Origin: Limnomonas spitsbergensis
Taxonomy: Eukaryota > Chlorophyta > Chlorophyceae > Chlamydomonadales
Assembly: GCA_037349105.1 (NCBI GenBank)
Contig: JAYJMM010000099.1
Span: forward strand, 558,001 to 622,000
Reading direction: 5' to 3'
DNA: 64,000 nt
Positions 1 through 11,854 of this stretch are shown one piece after another (position 1 is the first letter of the stretch; each line of letters starts with the position of its first letter). The position numbers and the translations under genes are program-made. Below the pieces are notes generated by a model. That model saw only the letters and a program-made list of their open reading frames with translations. It ran no database searches and had not been told where the DNA came from.

Positions 1-1376
1 TGCATCCTGCTCAGTGAGTGCTTGGCCAGGTAGCCACTGTCAGCAGAGGGCAGAGGCACAACCAGCAGAGATTCAGCATTTGTCTTTACAGGGATCTTGG
101 GGGTATTCCTACCCAGGGGACCCAGGGGATGGGCCAGGGGACGCCTCGAAAATGGGGATAAGTAAGGCCATGGGATAAGGCTAGGCTGCGCATCACATAT
201 ACCACTTGCTTCGCTTTTGAACCCGGGGAAACTGCCAATTCACGCAACGACAGCAACCGTTAAGATAACAGACGTCCCTCGACAGGTAGGTGCGTGTGCC
301 CATGTCCCCTCCCCCGCCTGAGACCCACTCAACCATGCTTCGTGAAAGGAAGTAGTTGCAACGGACGCGCTCGTTGTGTTGTAATCCGGTCCAGTCCGGT
401 AATGTTTTTGCCCCTCCACCCGCCCCTCATCCACTGACAAAAATAACACCGCGTTGCTGGTCTCGCCGGCTGAGGCTTGCGTAACAGGGTGTCGTCGCCG
501 CTAGACATGTTGAGTGGGCGAGGAGGCTGAGGCTGAGGGCCTTACTCTAGCTCAGTAACCATGGCCGTCTCGAAAAGCAGGCAAAAGAGCAGAAGATAAA
601 TTGATGCATGAGGGGAGATGTGGCTGTTTGGTCCATTATTTACATGGCATACTGAAACGTGTAGCTGTTTGGTTTCATGCAACTGAACCAAACGCATGAG
701 CGTGAGGCAAGAAAAAGGGAGGATGATATTTTGCCATGAGAGCTCGATCACTCCCTGTGCTTGATGTAATTCGAATGCTTTGGTTTCCTACTTGGCTTGA
801 CAGTGGCGTTCACTGGGTTGGTTGGCCGCTGCTGATTTAATAGGACTTCAGCTACAATTCAGCTGTGTCACGATCTGCAGCATGGGGAGCATGTTGCTGC
901 ATGCCCTACTGCTTGGGACACAGGCATTCCACGATTTAAGTAAGACTGGCATGAATATGTTAGCAGATCAGCATTCGAGTTTGGAAACGCCTAGAAATTA
1001 AACACTGGACAGAGTCACTCAGGCACGGCGCCATGGCCGTCAGAACTGTCAATGCAAGTTATAAAAACAAAATATTCGTCTCATAGAATTCAGACATGGA
1101 GTTCGGAAACGAGATCAAACGACTTATACTGGACTTAGCTCTAGACATACAGCTGTTTGCATGCAACTGGCTGAATTTTATTATATCTAATTTGTAGTAC
1201 AAAGAACCAATTCTCTACCAATCTGAAATTTTAAGAGAACCAGCACATTTTTAGAGTGAGACAGTTAGAGTGAGGCAGTAAGAGTGGGCTGCACTGTTGC
1301 CTCTGCATTAGACCTCTCCTCATACCTGAGCTCCAGCTTGGAGTGAACCTGATCAAGGAACCTTATCCCATGAAGC
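1..1376. other. Gene-poor stretch, nothing recognised
   Basis: No convincing exon, RNA gene or mobile-element end was found. The short open frames have no recognisable domain and no plausible splice-site context. Base composition is mixed, with an AT-richer part around 1050-1260. Confidence 0.5.
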
Positions 1377-3295
1377 ATGTGTGTAAGTGGTGTTAAGGCT
1401 GCCCTGTCAGCATGTATGACAGAAGCTGTGTGTGCTAGGGGTGCCATGACAGTCAGCATGCAGTGCACCTGTGTGTGCTATGGGTGCCATGCCAGGCAGC
1501 ATGCAATGCACCTGTATGTGTCAAAACAGTCAGCATGCAGTGCACCTGTGTGTGCTATGGGTGCCATGCCAGTCAGCATGCAGTGCACCTGTGTGTGCTA
1601 GGGGTGCCATGCCAGGCAGCATGCAATGCACCTGTCTGTGCCATAACAGTCAACATGCAGTGCACCTGTGTGTGCTATGGGTGCCATGCCAGGCAGCATG
1701 CAATGCAGAAGTTGTGTGTGATAGGGGTGCTATGGCAGGCAGCACACATTGCACATGTGTGTGATAGGGGTGTCATGACAGGCAGTATGCAGTGCTTCTG
1801 TTTGTGCTAGGGTTGCAATGACAGGCAGCATGCAGTGCAGCAGCTGTGTGTGCTAGGGGTCCCATGACAGCCAGCATGCAGTGCACCTGTTTGTGCTAGG
1901 GATGTCATGACAGGCAGTATGCAGTGCACCTGTTTGTGCTAGGGGTGTCATGACAGTCAGCATGCAGTGCACCTGTTTGTGCTAAAGGTGTCATGACAGT
2001 CAGCATGCAGTGCACTTGTTTGTGCTAGGGGTGGCGTGCCAGTCAGCATGCAGTGCACCTGTGGGTGCTAGGGGTGTCATGACAGTCAGCATGCAGTGCA
2101 CCTGTTTGTGCTAGGGGTGGCATGACAGTCAGCATGCAGTGCACCTGTTTGTGCTAGGGGTGGCATGACAGTCAGCATGCAGTGCACCTGTTTGTGCTAG
2201 GGGTGCAATGGCAGGCAGCATGCAGTGCACCTGTTTGTGCTAAAGGCGTCATGACAGGCAGTATGCAGTGCACCTGTTTGTGCTAGGGGTGTCATGACAG
2301 TCAGCATGCAGTGCACCAGTTTGTGCTAAAGGTGTCATGACAGTCAGCATGCAGTGCACCTGTTTGTGCTAGGGGTGGCGTGCCAGTCAGCATGCAGTGC
2401 ACCTGTGGGTGCTAGGGGTGTCAAACAGTCAGCATGCAGTGCACCTGTTTGTGCTAGGGGTGGCATGACAGTCAGCATGCAGTGCACCTGTTTGTGCTAG
2501 GGGTGCAATGGCAGGCAGCATGCAGTGCACCTGTTTGTGCTAGGGGTGTCATGATAGTCAGCATGCAGTGCACCTGTTTGTGCTAGGGGTGTTATGATAG
2601 TCAGCATGCAGTGCACCTGTTTGTGCTAAAGGTGTCATGACAGTCAGCATGCAGTGCACCTGTTTGTGCTAGGGGTGGCGTGCCAGTCAGCATGCAGTGC
2701 ACCTGTGGGTGCTAGGGGTGGCATGACAGTCAGCATGCAGTGCACCTGTTTGTGCTAGGGGTGCAATGGCAGGCAGTATGCAGTGCACCTGTTTGTGCTA
2801 GGGTGTCATGATAGTCAGCATGCAGTGCACCTGTTTGTGCTAGGGGTGTTATGACAGTCAGCATGCAGTGCACCTGTTTGTGCTAGGGGTGGCATGACAG
2901 TCAGCATGCAGTGCACCTGTTTGTGCTGAAGGTGTCATGACAGTCAGCATGCAGTGCACCTGTTTGTGCTAGGGGTGCCATGGCAGGCAGCATGCAGTGC
3001 AGCTGCTTGTGCTAGGGGTGTCATGCCGGGCAGCATGCAGTGCACCTGTTTGTGCTAGGGGTGCCATGGCAGGCAGCATGCAGTGCAGACGCTATGTGTG
3101 CTAGGGTGGCCATGACAGGCAGCATGTAGTGCACCTGTGTGTGCTTGGGGGTCCATGGCAGGCAGCATGCAGTGCATATGCTGTGGGTGCCAGGGGTGCC
3201 ATGTCAGGCAGCATGCAGTGCTGAAGCTGTGGGTGCCATAGCTGGCAATATGCAGTGCAGAAGCTGTGTGTGCTAGGGGTGCCATGCCACTGTCT
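1377..3295. repeat. 43-bp minisatellite, about 44 units
   Basis: Tandem repeat with a 43-bp period, measured from successive CAGTCAGCATGCAGTGCACC blocks (for example at 2126 and 2169). Central units are well conserved. Units at both edges are more diverged, and some have lost or gained bases. The unit contains the palindromes GCATGC and GTGCAC. Several overlapping open frames cross the array on both strands, but they only reflect the repeat and are not considered genes. Confidence 0.93.
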
Positions 3296-3299
3296 GTCG

Positions 3300-5260
3300 T
3301 CCATTCCACCTTGCGCCTGCCGAACTGCTATCTGCCTAGTAGTTTTCCAGTCGACCTCGGACAGCGCTCACTGCCTTTTCCAGCTGCTCCGACCTCCCCA
3401 CCTCGACGTTTAATACCGAGTTCTTAGGTGCCAAAAAATGTTTGAATGCACGTTCGGCATCGCTGGGCGATCCACCGTCAAACATGGGGCCTCGGTCAAT
3501 TGCAGAGGGAACGCCCCCCCCTCCCCCGCAGGGCAGGCAGGGCCATATCTGGCTGTAATAGATGGGTTTTAACAAGAGAGGAAGCCCCAAGTCGTCTAAA
3601 TGTCGACGTAGTTTGGGTGGATCGGGGGGCTTGCCGGCATTAGGGAGCAGGGGACCCGTCCAAGAAGGAGCCTCGTCCCCTGGTGTGAACAAACTACGTC
3701 AGGGGACCCAAACTACGCGGTCCCCTGCCCCCCCGTATTGTACGGATCCTCACTCTCGATGCACATTTCTAGCGCTTAGGCTGCGCTGCGCTGCATTACC
3801 TTCAGTGATCACCTTGCGCCCTTGCGCTTACTCTTGACATCAGGGCTCGTCATCGTGTCAGGATTTGAATCTTGCCACCTTCGACCTATCGCGACCAGAC
3901 GAGTTTTTCAATTCGCAGTCTCCGCTTGAAGCTCTTACAGGTGAATCGTTTATAAATCAAGGCGATTCCGATGCACAGTGGCGCATAAACTTCCCGCTCC
4001 TGCGTCGCAACTTCTGCCCAAGGCTTCTGCCTGTTGCCTGTCTGTGCGGGGCTTTCAGCTACACCTCGGTAGCTCACTACTTTATCTTTGAGCTCCGGCT
4101 TATCGGCCAAGGCAAAAGATATATATTCTGATAGGACGAAAGCGCCACGCTGTAGCGTACACAGTTTCCTTGGACAGCCTGGTGCCAAGGGGTACCTTAA
4201 TTCGGGGTGAATCTGGGGGCTTGGCCCCCGCGACCTTCGGCCGCCCGGGGTGGCTCTCACCCGGGTGGCTCTGCCGAAAACCAAGCTAGCCCATCCACAC
4301 TGGTCACCACTGGTCACCAGTGTGGGCTCGCTTGATTTTTCTACTCACCACAGGTATTCAGGCCACCCCCAGCATGGATCCCATTCCCTTTCAAAAAAAT
4401 TCCTTGCAGAGCCTTAATCTCCGGTCTCTCTTTCGACCGGAGATCCAACGGCGTTTTTTTCTGGATTGTGATGGGTCACCACTTCGCATATTTCGTTTTG
4501 GATTGAACTGACGGTGCTCAGTGCCTGGTTGCAACGTGGAATTGTAGCCTTTCCTGCACATTTTCCTGTGTCAAGAGGGCATACCGTACCCAACTTCATA
4601 CTTCTGGGCATGCCAGCCCATATAATTTCGAAAGAAAGGAAATGAGTGCTTCACGCTCCAAAAATTGCCACATTTAAAATTGCGCACCGATGCACGAACC
4701 TCAAGGTATCAAATCCCACACAGGCTCATCATCAATAAGAATGAACATGTATCCAACATAAATTCGGAATCCTGGCTGGACCCTTCAAGACATGAGCATG
4801 TCCAAAACTTTTGGACACCCGGTGTACGACTAAGTGGCATGACGGGCCTGCCCTCGCGAGTGAAGAAAAAGTTGGCCCAACGGGAGTAAATGATGATTAC
4901 AGTTGCTGTCATGATGCCGAAATTATACACCGGAAGCTGCTGCAGCCAGCGAAGTGGCGCACCATCCCACGTTGGCAGCACAGAATGGAAAAATACTCCC
5001 GAAGACGTTCTGAAACCGTTGGACAGCGAGACGATGCTAGTCGCATGGCATGAGCTCCCCCCCTCGCTATGGAGTTCTATCTTCTCGGTGCTTCTTGCCC
5101 GAGACCGTGAAATGGTGAGAGGGGGGGGGTGAGAGGGGGGGGGTGCGAGCTCTTTATTCGCGTTCACGAGCTGGAGTCGCGAAATTATTGAAATCGGTAC
5201 GGCCTATCGAGAAAGGTTGCATCGGGACATAAGCAGAGCTCGTCACCCCATGCAGAGCTC
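3300..5260. other. Intergenic stretch with small inverted repeats
   Basis: No gene is supported. Local structures include a perfect 10-bp stem with an 8-nt loop at 4417-4444, repeated TGGTCACCA-type motifs around 4300-4325, and a short palindrome (TCCAAAA-C-TTTTGGA) near 4801-4815. A 143-aa minus-strand open frame at 3886-4317 has no recognisable domain or splice context and is left unassigned. Confidence 0.45.
4417..4444. repeat. Perfect 10-bp hairpin
   Basis: ATCTCCGGTC at 4417-4426 pairs perfectly with GACCGGAGAT at 4435-4444 across an 8-nt pyrimidine loop. No T-run follows and no gene end is adjacent, so no function is assigned. Confidence 0.7.
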
Positions 5261-5583
5261 GTCACCCTATTGAGCTCCTTCGCTCCCGCAGTGGAGTGGA
5301 CTGAGTCTGCCGATGCGCTAGCGCTTAGGACCTGTCCAGAGCGTGCTTTTGGGCTGCGAAAAGGGTTGCCAGCAATAGTCAGCTACCAGTCTCCAAGCTC
5401 CCCGTCCCCCATGCCGTCCCCCATGCCGTCCCCCTCCTCAGAAGTGCGCATGAGAGACAAACCCGGTACCCTTCATGCTCAGTGGCCGGGTGTGTCCATT
5501 GATGATGTAGTGAGACTAACATCATCCAGAAGTTTTATAAATTCGTTGGCTGCAGCCATGAACAATGATACACACGACCGCAT

Positions 5584-6037
5584 TTGACCAGTGCTGAAGT
5601 CAGTCTGCCCTCAACACCTGTCACATTGCGGAAACAACTGTTTTTTCTTACAAACCGGCCCCTTGGCGATCCGCCTCTCACCTCCTATCCTTCTCATTCA
5701 GAAGCACACTTACTTCCTCGATTGCATGTCCCCTCTGCCACCCAGCTCATTTCGGCTGCCACCGTCTGCAAAGCGTGGCACGCGGTGGCCGTGGAAGTGC
5801 TGCTAGGTGACACTGCCGCGTCTCGACCCAGACGGTAAGGCACTGTTTATCGTACACTTTAATGCGCTTCAGCCACAGTTCAGCTACCTTTTCGCCTTAG
5901 ACCGTGGGGGCCTAGCGCAACAGGGCATGCTGTTTAGGCTAACAGCAAAAGGTGGGTCAAAGTTTCGTACTCATCAGCCACTTGTAGGCGGTCGGGTGCT
6001 TACTTCAGCAGGATTAGAGGGAGCTGAGTTTGTCTAG
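5584..6037 (+). CDS. Possible F-box-like exon(s), fragmentary
   Basis: Two overlapping plus-strand frames look weakly coding. The first includes the segment LISAATVCKAWHAVAVEVL at about 5750-5803. It fits the C-terminal half of an F-box (hydrophobic residues, then V-C-K-x-W) and ends at a good splice donor, ACG|GTAAGG near 5834. The second frame (about 5807-6037) continues for some 75 residues with a coding-like composition. I could not join them with consistent intron phase or find a start. It may be a decayed F-box gene or an isolated exon of the gene that continues at 8.4 kb. Confidence 0.3.
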
Positions 6038-6499
6038 ACGTAGACGGTGATGCCTTTCTGGCGGCACGTCGCCCCGGGCAGCAGGACTAGCGATATTTAA
6101 ATAATTTAGATTAGCGGACAGGTAGAGAAATGAAATAAAGGCAATCACGTAAAAGTAAATGTTTGTTCCCCTGGATTTATTCGAGATCGATGATTTTGAA
6201 GGAACGGCCTTGATATGGAAAAGCCAGAATACAAAAAACATATCAGTGGCGAATGGTCAGACCAGATGGAAAAACCCATACCGGTAGTCAGTAACTAAGC
6301 TGTGGTTCTCCTTGGTGCCTGTCAACAAGAGGGGCCAATTCGGCCTGGGCCTGTTGCCAGATCATGATTATTACCCATGTGAGCAGGTGTCTGTCCCTGG
6401 AGATAGGCCCGTCCCTCGGGTAGAGGCTTGGAAGATGCGGCTTGGGGGGTCCTGACCCTGCTTATCTGCTGTTCAGCAACATTCTTTTGAGCGGCCCTG

Positions 6500-8055
6500 C
6501 TGCATTCCAGCTGCATGTCAACTGCATTTCAGCTGTATGTCAGCTACATTTCAACTGTATGTCAGCTACAATCCAGCTGTATGCCAGCTACATTCCAGCT
6601 GTATGTCAGCTACATTCCAGCTGTATGCCAGCTACATTCCAGCTGTATGCCAGCTACATTCCAGCTGTATGCCAGCTACATTCCAGCTGTATGCCAGCTA
6701 CATTCCAGCTGTATGTCAGCTACATTCCATCTGTATGTCAGCTACATTCCAGCTGTATGTCAGCTACATTCCATCTGTATGTCAGCTACACTCCATCTGT
6801 ATTTCAGCTACATTCCAGCTGTATGTCAGCTACATTCCAGCTGTATGCCAGCTACATTCCAGCTGTATGTCAGCTACATTCCACTATTCCAGCTGTATGT
6901 CAGCTACATTCCAGCTGTATGTCAGCTACATTCCAGCTGTATGTCAGCTACATTCCATCTGTATGTCAGCTACATTCCAGCTGTATGTCAGCTACATTCC
7001 ATCTGTATGTCAGCTACATTCCATCTGTATTTCAGCTACATTCCAGCTGTATTTCAGCTACACTCCAGCTGTATTTCAGCTACATTCCAGCTGTATTTCA
7101 GCTACATTCCAGTTGTATGCCAGCTACATTCCAGCTGTATGTCAGCTACATTCCAGCTGTATGTCAGCTACATTCCACTATTCCAGCTGCATGCCAGCTA
7201 CATTCCAGCTGTATGTCAGCTACATTACAGCTGTATGTCAGCTACATTCCACTATTCCAGCTGTATGCCAGCTACATTCCAGCTGTATGTCAGCTACATT
7301 CCAGCTGTATGCCAGCTACATTCCAGCTGTATGCCAGCTACATTTCAGCTGTATGTCAGCTACATTCCAGCTGTATGCCAGCTACATTACAGCTGTATGT
7401 CAGCTACATTACAGCTGTATGTCAGCTACATTCCAGCTGTATGCCAGCTACATTCCAGCTGTATGCCAGCTACATTCCAGCTGTATGCCAGCTACATTCC
7501 AGCTGTATGCCAGCTACATTTCAGCTGTATGTCAGCTACATTCCAGCTGTATGCCAGCTACATTTCAGCTGTATGTCAGCTACATTCCAGCTGTATGTCA
7601 GCTACATTCCAGCTGTATGTCAGCTACATTCCAGCTGTATGTCAGCTGCATTCCAGCTGTATGCCAGCTACATTTCAGCTGTATGTCAGCTACATTCCAG
7701 CTGTATGTCAGCTACATTCCAGCTGTATGTCAGCTACATTCCAGCTGTATGTCAGCTACATTCCAGCTGTGTGTCAGCTACATTCCAGCTGTATGTCAGC
7801 TACATTCCAGCTGTATGTCAGCTACATTCCATCCTTATGTCAGCTACATTCCAGCTGTATGCCAGCTACATTCCAGCTGTATGTCAGCTACATTCCAGCT
7901 GTATTTCAGCTATATTTCAGCTGTATTTCAGCTACATTTCAGCTGTATGCCAGCTACATTCCAGCTGTATGCCAGCTACATTCCAGCTGTATGTCAGCTA
8001 CATTCCATCTGTATGCCAGCTACATTCCAGTTGCATGTCAGCTACATTCCAGCTG
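6500..8055. repeat. 22-bp satellite, about 70 units
   Basis: The unit is two 11-bp halves, CAGCTGTATGT and CAGCTACATTC, repeated for 1.5 kb with few substitutions and occasional 7-bp extra pieces (ACTATTC). Because 22 is not a multiple of 3 and the unit holds no stop in any phase, all three forward frames stay open for over 500 codons, encoding the same 22-residue peptide repeat. The array ends directly in a reverse copy of the dispersed element core at 8056-8160 and appears to be an expansion of that element's GTAGCTGA-rich tail. Confidence 0.93.
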
Positions 8056-8165
8056 TCCCCTAGTCTCCGGCCGGGGGTGCCAGGTGTTGCCAGCCATGCT
8101 GCTTGGGCCGCTGGCCGTAGGCCGGACCTGGTTAGGTCCTAAGCGGGCCTAAGCTGTCGGGCGGC
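8056..8165 (-). repeat. Dispersed family-1 core attached to the 22-bp satellite
   Basis: GC-rich segment with the family hallmarks in reverse: GCTGCTTGGGCCGCTGGCC followed by GGCCGGACCTGG and then GGGCC. The same core occurs, with the same polarity relative to the CAGCTACA-type tail, near 45.18-45.35 kb and 54.8-54.97 kb (reverse), and near 27.83, 44.25 and 57.9 kb (forward). Confidence 0.7.
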
Positions 8166-8370
8166 CCAAGGTAGACTTGACCCCCCCAAATGTACATTCG
8201 CCTGCGCTCGTGGCAACGTGCTGACAAATCCGCTCGTTTGAAATTCCGTCCTTGCGCTGGATGAGACCTGCATCATTCATAACTTTTTCTTGGAACCTTA
8301 CCTTACGAACGGCCCTTGTTGAAATGTTGCACTGATGAGCCGAGTGAATATGTCCTGGTTAAATTTCGAC

Positions 8371-8440
8371 TCCTGATGCTGATGCTGATGTTGCTGATGC
8401 TGATGCTGATGCTGATGTTGCTGTTGCTGCTGCTGCTGCT
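8371..8440. repeat. CTGATG/CTG triplet run before a splice acceptor
   Basis: Imperfect trinucleotide run (CTGATG then CTGTTGCTG...) ending in CTAG at the predicted 3' splice site of the exon starting at 8443. It forms the T/C-rich tract of that acceptor. Confidence 0.75.
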
Positions 8441-8442
8441 AG

Positions 8443-10683
8443 GCGGGTCGGCCCAGCTATCTCCTTGGCTACTGAGCCAGAAGATCGTCAGGCTGCCAGC
8501 CAACCACGTGCCCAAAGCTCCGCGCAAGGTGAGGATCGGGGCCGTGGGATCTGAAACCTCGGGAGACGTGTTGGGGGCTTGACATTGACGATCGGAAAGA
8601 CAGGTTAAAGGCACCACAGTGAAGCTATTGCTTAACCCTGACCCCTAAACCCCAGGACAGGTTTGGACGCACCACATTGTTGTAAAACGGGGTGCTGCCT
8701 GAGACTTTTTGTGTGTGCTATGAGGTCACTGTTTGTATGCCGCCCTGCGGCTGCGAATGGCCAGATTGGGACCAAAGCTGGACATGCGTACGGCAGGTTG
8801 ACCCAGCAGCCTCTGACAGGCCACACCAGGGGCCTCTGGCCGGGGCCGGAGTAGAGGACTACAATTGCTGACATGTAGCAGAGTCACGCATCAAGAGGCC
8901 TTGGCAGGCGAGAGGTCCTGGCCGGGCCAGGCTGGCCCTGTCCATCCATAGGGCGGGGCCCACAATGCAGCATGTCAGCGGTGCTCCCCCCCCTTCATGT
9001 GTCGAGGTCAATTCCGGAGGATCGACGCCACCTTTGTACTGCCCTCCTCATGTACCTGCATTGTACTGCCTTCATTATACACCTGCACTGTGCTGCCTCA
9101 CGCACTTCACGTTGCACTGCCTCCCTCGTATGCCTGTGTTGTACTGCCTGCCATGTACCGGTGTAAATGTGTTGTACTGCTTGAATCATATGCCTGTGTG
9201 GCATTGCTTTCCTCAAGCAGATACTGAGGCCGCAAGCAATCAAGGTCACCTGCAGGGACGTGCCATGCCGCAAGGCAGCCGCCAGCAGCCCGACAGCTCG
9301 CAGCCGCGGCCATCCCGACCCGCAGCCGATCCCGAAAGCAGCGTGTCATTCGGTGCAGTGCATGGCCGCGAGCGCAGCGGCGGTGCTGCAGCTGACTCAT
9401 GTGGCCCATGTGGGGCCTCAGGGCAGACCCAAGGGGCTAACAGGCCCAATGCCTTTCGGCCCGCACCCGAGGGACCGGCTGGCAACGGAGCGTCTTCAGC
9501 GCATGTTGCCGCCTGGATGCAACAGCCCATTTCACAGCGCCCAAATGCCGCGTCAGGGGGCCCTGCAGCGTTGCCGGAGGCGCCGTTGTTGGTTAATGCC
9601 TTGCAGCCGCAGGACTCTAACGACTTTGAAGCTCCTGAGCATTTGCTCGGCGACCGCTGGCCACAGCAGCAGCAGCAGCAGCAGCGGGGGTACAGCCATG
9701 GCCACCTATCCTCCCACAACGGCGAGGGTGGCGGTGGCAGTGAAGGCGATGTAAGCGCCCAGGGGGGGCGTGCGGGCTGGCCATGGGCTGCTGGATGGCC
9801 GCCGGCGCCGGCGAGATTCCACGAGGCAGGCCAGCAGCCGCCTCGTGCCGGAGATGAGCAGGGCGACTCCACGGCAGCAGGGAGGGGTGTCATTGAGGTG
9901 GAGGGCCCGATGCAGCTGAGGGGCGGGCGGGTGCACGAAGGACGAGGAGGGGACGTGGGCTTTGAAGCTGGCGAGGGTTCCAGCTTAGTAAGGGCGAGGG
10001 GAGGGGCTGGCGCTGGGGGTGGGAGAGGGGGAGGCGTGCAAGGACGGGGGCCAGCAGACGGTGCGGATGGCGGCGGCGGCGGACATGTGGGTGGGCGTGG
10101 CCTGGGTGACATGGCCTCAGAGGTATCAGTAGGGGAGGCGGAGGTGAGGGTCGGGGGCAACTCTCCGTCTGGCACTGAGCTCAGTGGGTCTCCCGCAGCG
10201 GCCCCCCAGCGCCCCCCTATGAGGTCAAGGCCCTCGGCGCCTCGTGTGGCGGCCCTGTACCAGCGCGCGTCTGTGGCTGCGGAGAGGGGTGCTGCGGTTG
10301 CAGCGATGAGCGGCGAAGGCTCGGTCCTGGCGGCACAGCACGCCGGGGCGCTGCCGCCACCCTGGGCCGCGGCTGGGGCGGCGGGTCCTTCGTCTTGGGC
10401 CGGGGGCATTGGGGCTAGTGGGGGCGGCCAAGAAGTGTCCAGTGGCCCGTCGGTGATGTTTTGCCAACCCAACCGGGTGGCAGGGCGGGGCGTCACGGCT
10501 GTCACAGGCGTGCATCTGTTGACCGAGGGGGGGGGCGGCGGGCTGGGGGCGGTTTGGAGGGGAGGGGCTTCAGAGGCTGGGGCGGCTGGTGAGGTGCTGA
10601 GCAGCGGGGCGGTGATCATGGAGGCGGAGGACAGTGACGGGGAGTCATCAGAGGGGGAGGTAGTGCAGCAGAGGGTCAGGTAG
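8443..10683 (+). CDS. 3' end of an unrecognised gene: two exons, low-complexity protein
   Basis: Exon 8443-8528 opens after GCTGCTAG and ends at CAAG|GTGAGG in phase 1. Exon 9221-10683 opens after CCTCAAGCAG in the matching phase, so the codon across the junction reads Asp. The long exon is rich in Gly, Ala, Pro and Gln, with a seven-Gln run near 9664-9684, long Gly tracts and an acidic end (EAEDSDGESSEGEVVQQRVR) before TAG at 10681-10683. No domain is recognisable. High GC3 makes the opposite strand open too (503 codons), but the plus strand is preferred because both splice sites agree in phase and the acidic, Ser-containing tail looks natural. Upstream exons were not identified. The retroelement at 10747 lies in the presumed 3' UTR. 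Confidence 0.5.
8735..8885 (+). repeat. Dispersed family-1 copy in an intron
   Basis: Contains GCCGCCCTGCGGCTGCGAA, then AGATTGGGACCAAAGCTGGA and a tail with GCTGACATGTAGCAGAGTCACG. It matches the copies at 27.83 and 44.25 kb in order and polarity. It lies between the exons ending at 8528 and starting at 9221. Confidence 0.65.
9015..9215. repeat. Degenerate ~27-bp intronic minisatellite
   Basis: About seven imperfect units of the type TGTACTGCCTNCCTCATGTA followed by CCTGCAT run up to the splice acceptor at 9220. The open frames crossing it are Cys-rich repeats produced by the array. An ATG at 8965 would extend the open frame through this array, but I place the coding start of the exon at 9221 because of the splice acceptor. 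Confidence 0.6.
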
Positions 10684-10746
10684 GAAGGGAAGGCAGGAGG
10701 AAACACGTTGAGGCGTGATATTACAACAAATTGCACGTATAGTTTG

Positions 10747-10979
10747 TGTCGCACCATAAAGCAGTAACTGCAATACTATGGTAAATACCGTAAACTCCGG
10801 TCAGGACACCTTAGAGAGGTGTCCTCTACTCACAAACACGGTACATCACTGTACACTCATGCTCCTTGTACTTCAGACAAGAGTGTGTCAACAAGATAAC
10901 TGTATCTGGAAGTCCCTAACTGGATATCTCTGCCTGGAAGTCTCCGTCTCGTGGGTACCGCCCCTACTACTTTACTCGC
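10747..10979 (-). repeat. Terminal repeat segment B2
   Basis: 233 bp identical to 11610-11842. On the element strand it ends in GCGACA at the outer boundary. It overlaps A2 by the three bases CGC (10977-10979). Confidence 0.93.
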
Positions 10980-11607
10980 GAGGTGCGCTTCAGGTCCGTG
11001 GCGGACTTCTTTCCTCACTGCAGTGACGGACGCCTACGGGCAGGCTCGGTGACTACTCACTGGCTGCGAGTGCTCTTCGAGTTAAGCAGCTAGGTGGATA
11101 TTGTGTATATATAGCAACAGACTTTGGGGGCATAGGCCTTCTGGCCGTCTGGTCGCGATCCAGCAGGGCTATGTTAAGGACACTTACCGCGTAACACGCG
11201 GAGAGACGGACGGGACGAGGCTGCGTACTTCTTCTTCTGCAGAGTCTCGTTTCTCTTACTGGGGTACTTGTCTCCAGCTAGATCAGCGGTGGCTGAGCTA
11301 GGCTTGACTCGAGTTAAGGTACTGACTTATATGGAAGCTGCTGGTCTCAAAGACTGCCGGTGCTTGTTACAAATAGAGGTCTGTCCTTTAGAAAGGGACG
11401 AAGTAACTAGCCAAGGCAATTGCCGGGATACAGGGACCCGGCAGGCCCAGTTCAGAGTACGGTAGAACCTGTCAAACTAATCCTGCGTAAGCGGGTTTCT
11501 AGGTCTCAGCTCAAATCCGGAGACTCCGCAGAGAAGCTGCGGAGTCACCGATGACGCTAACTGCGGTCTAAACGGTTCTGTCACGTATACTGTAATATAC
11601 TGTGACA
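10977..11607 (-). repeat. Terminal repeat segment A2
   Basis: 631 bp identical to 25222-25852. It contains a TATATATA box at 11106-11113 in the element's transcription sense, and the 23-nt segment 11382-11404 that is the reverse complement of 25199-25221. It abuts B1 through the palindrome GACAGCTGTC (11604-11613). A2 plus B2 form an uninterrupted 861-bp TG...CA unit resembling a complete LTR. Confidence 0.93.
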
Positions 11608-11609
11608 GC

Positions 11610-11842
11610 TGTCGCACCATAAAGCAGTAACTGCAATACTATGGTAAATACCGTAAACTCCGGTCAGGACACCTTAGAGAGGTGTCCTCTACTCACAAAC
11701 ACGGTACATCACTGTACACTCATGCTCCTTGTACTTCAGACAAGAGTGTGTCAACAAGATAACTGTATCTGGAAGTCCCTAACTGGATATCTCTGCCTGG
11801 AAGTCTCCGTCTCGTGGGTACCGCCCCTACTACTTTACTCGC
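11610..11842 (-). repeat. Terminal repeat segment B1 at the 3' end of the internal region
   Basis: Identical to 10747-10979. It directly follows (element sense) the purine-rich GGGGAGCGGGGG at 11854-11843, as a 3' LTR would follow a polypurine tract. Confidence 0.93.
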
Positions 11843-11854
11843 CCCCCGCTCCCC
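11843..11854 (-). promoter_or_regulatory. Candidate polypurine tract
   Basis: On the element strand this reads GGGGAGCGGGGG immediately before B1. Position and composition fit the plus-strand primer of LTR-type retroelements. This is an inference from position only. Confidence 0.5.

Noticed and set aside
3886..4317. 143-codon minus-strand ORF
   Set aside because: No domain, no splice context and no repeat partner; length is compatible with chance in this composition.
4801..4830. Tc1/mariner-like terminal repeat (TCCAAAACTTTTGGACACCC)
   Set aside because: Only one end is visible and no transposase or opposite inverted end was found nearby.
6442..8152. Three overlapping 500-codon ORFs on the plus strand
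   Set aside because: They are one 22-bp tandem repeat read in three phases; no non-repeat coding sequence supports a protein.
9246..10757. 503-codon minus-strand ORF opposite the exon 9221-10683
   Set aside because: Open because of very high GC3 of the plus-strand exon. The plus strand has matching splice phases and a natural acidic C-terminus. It overlaps the start of the retroelement, which a host gene should not.
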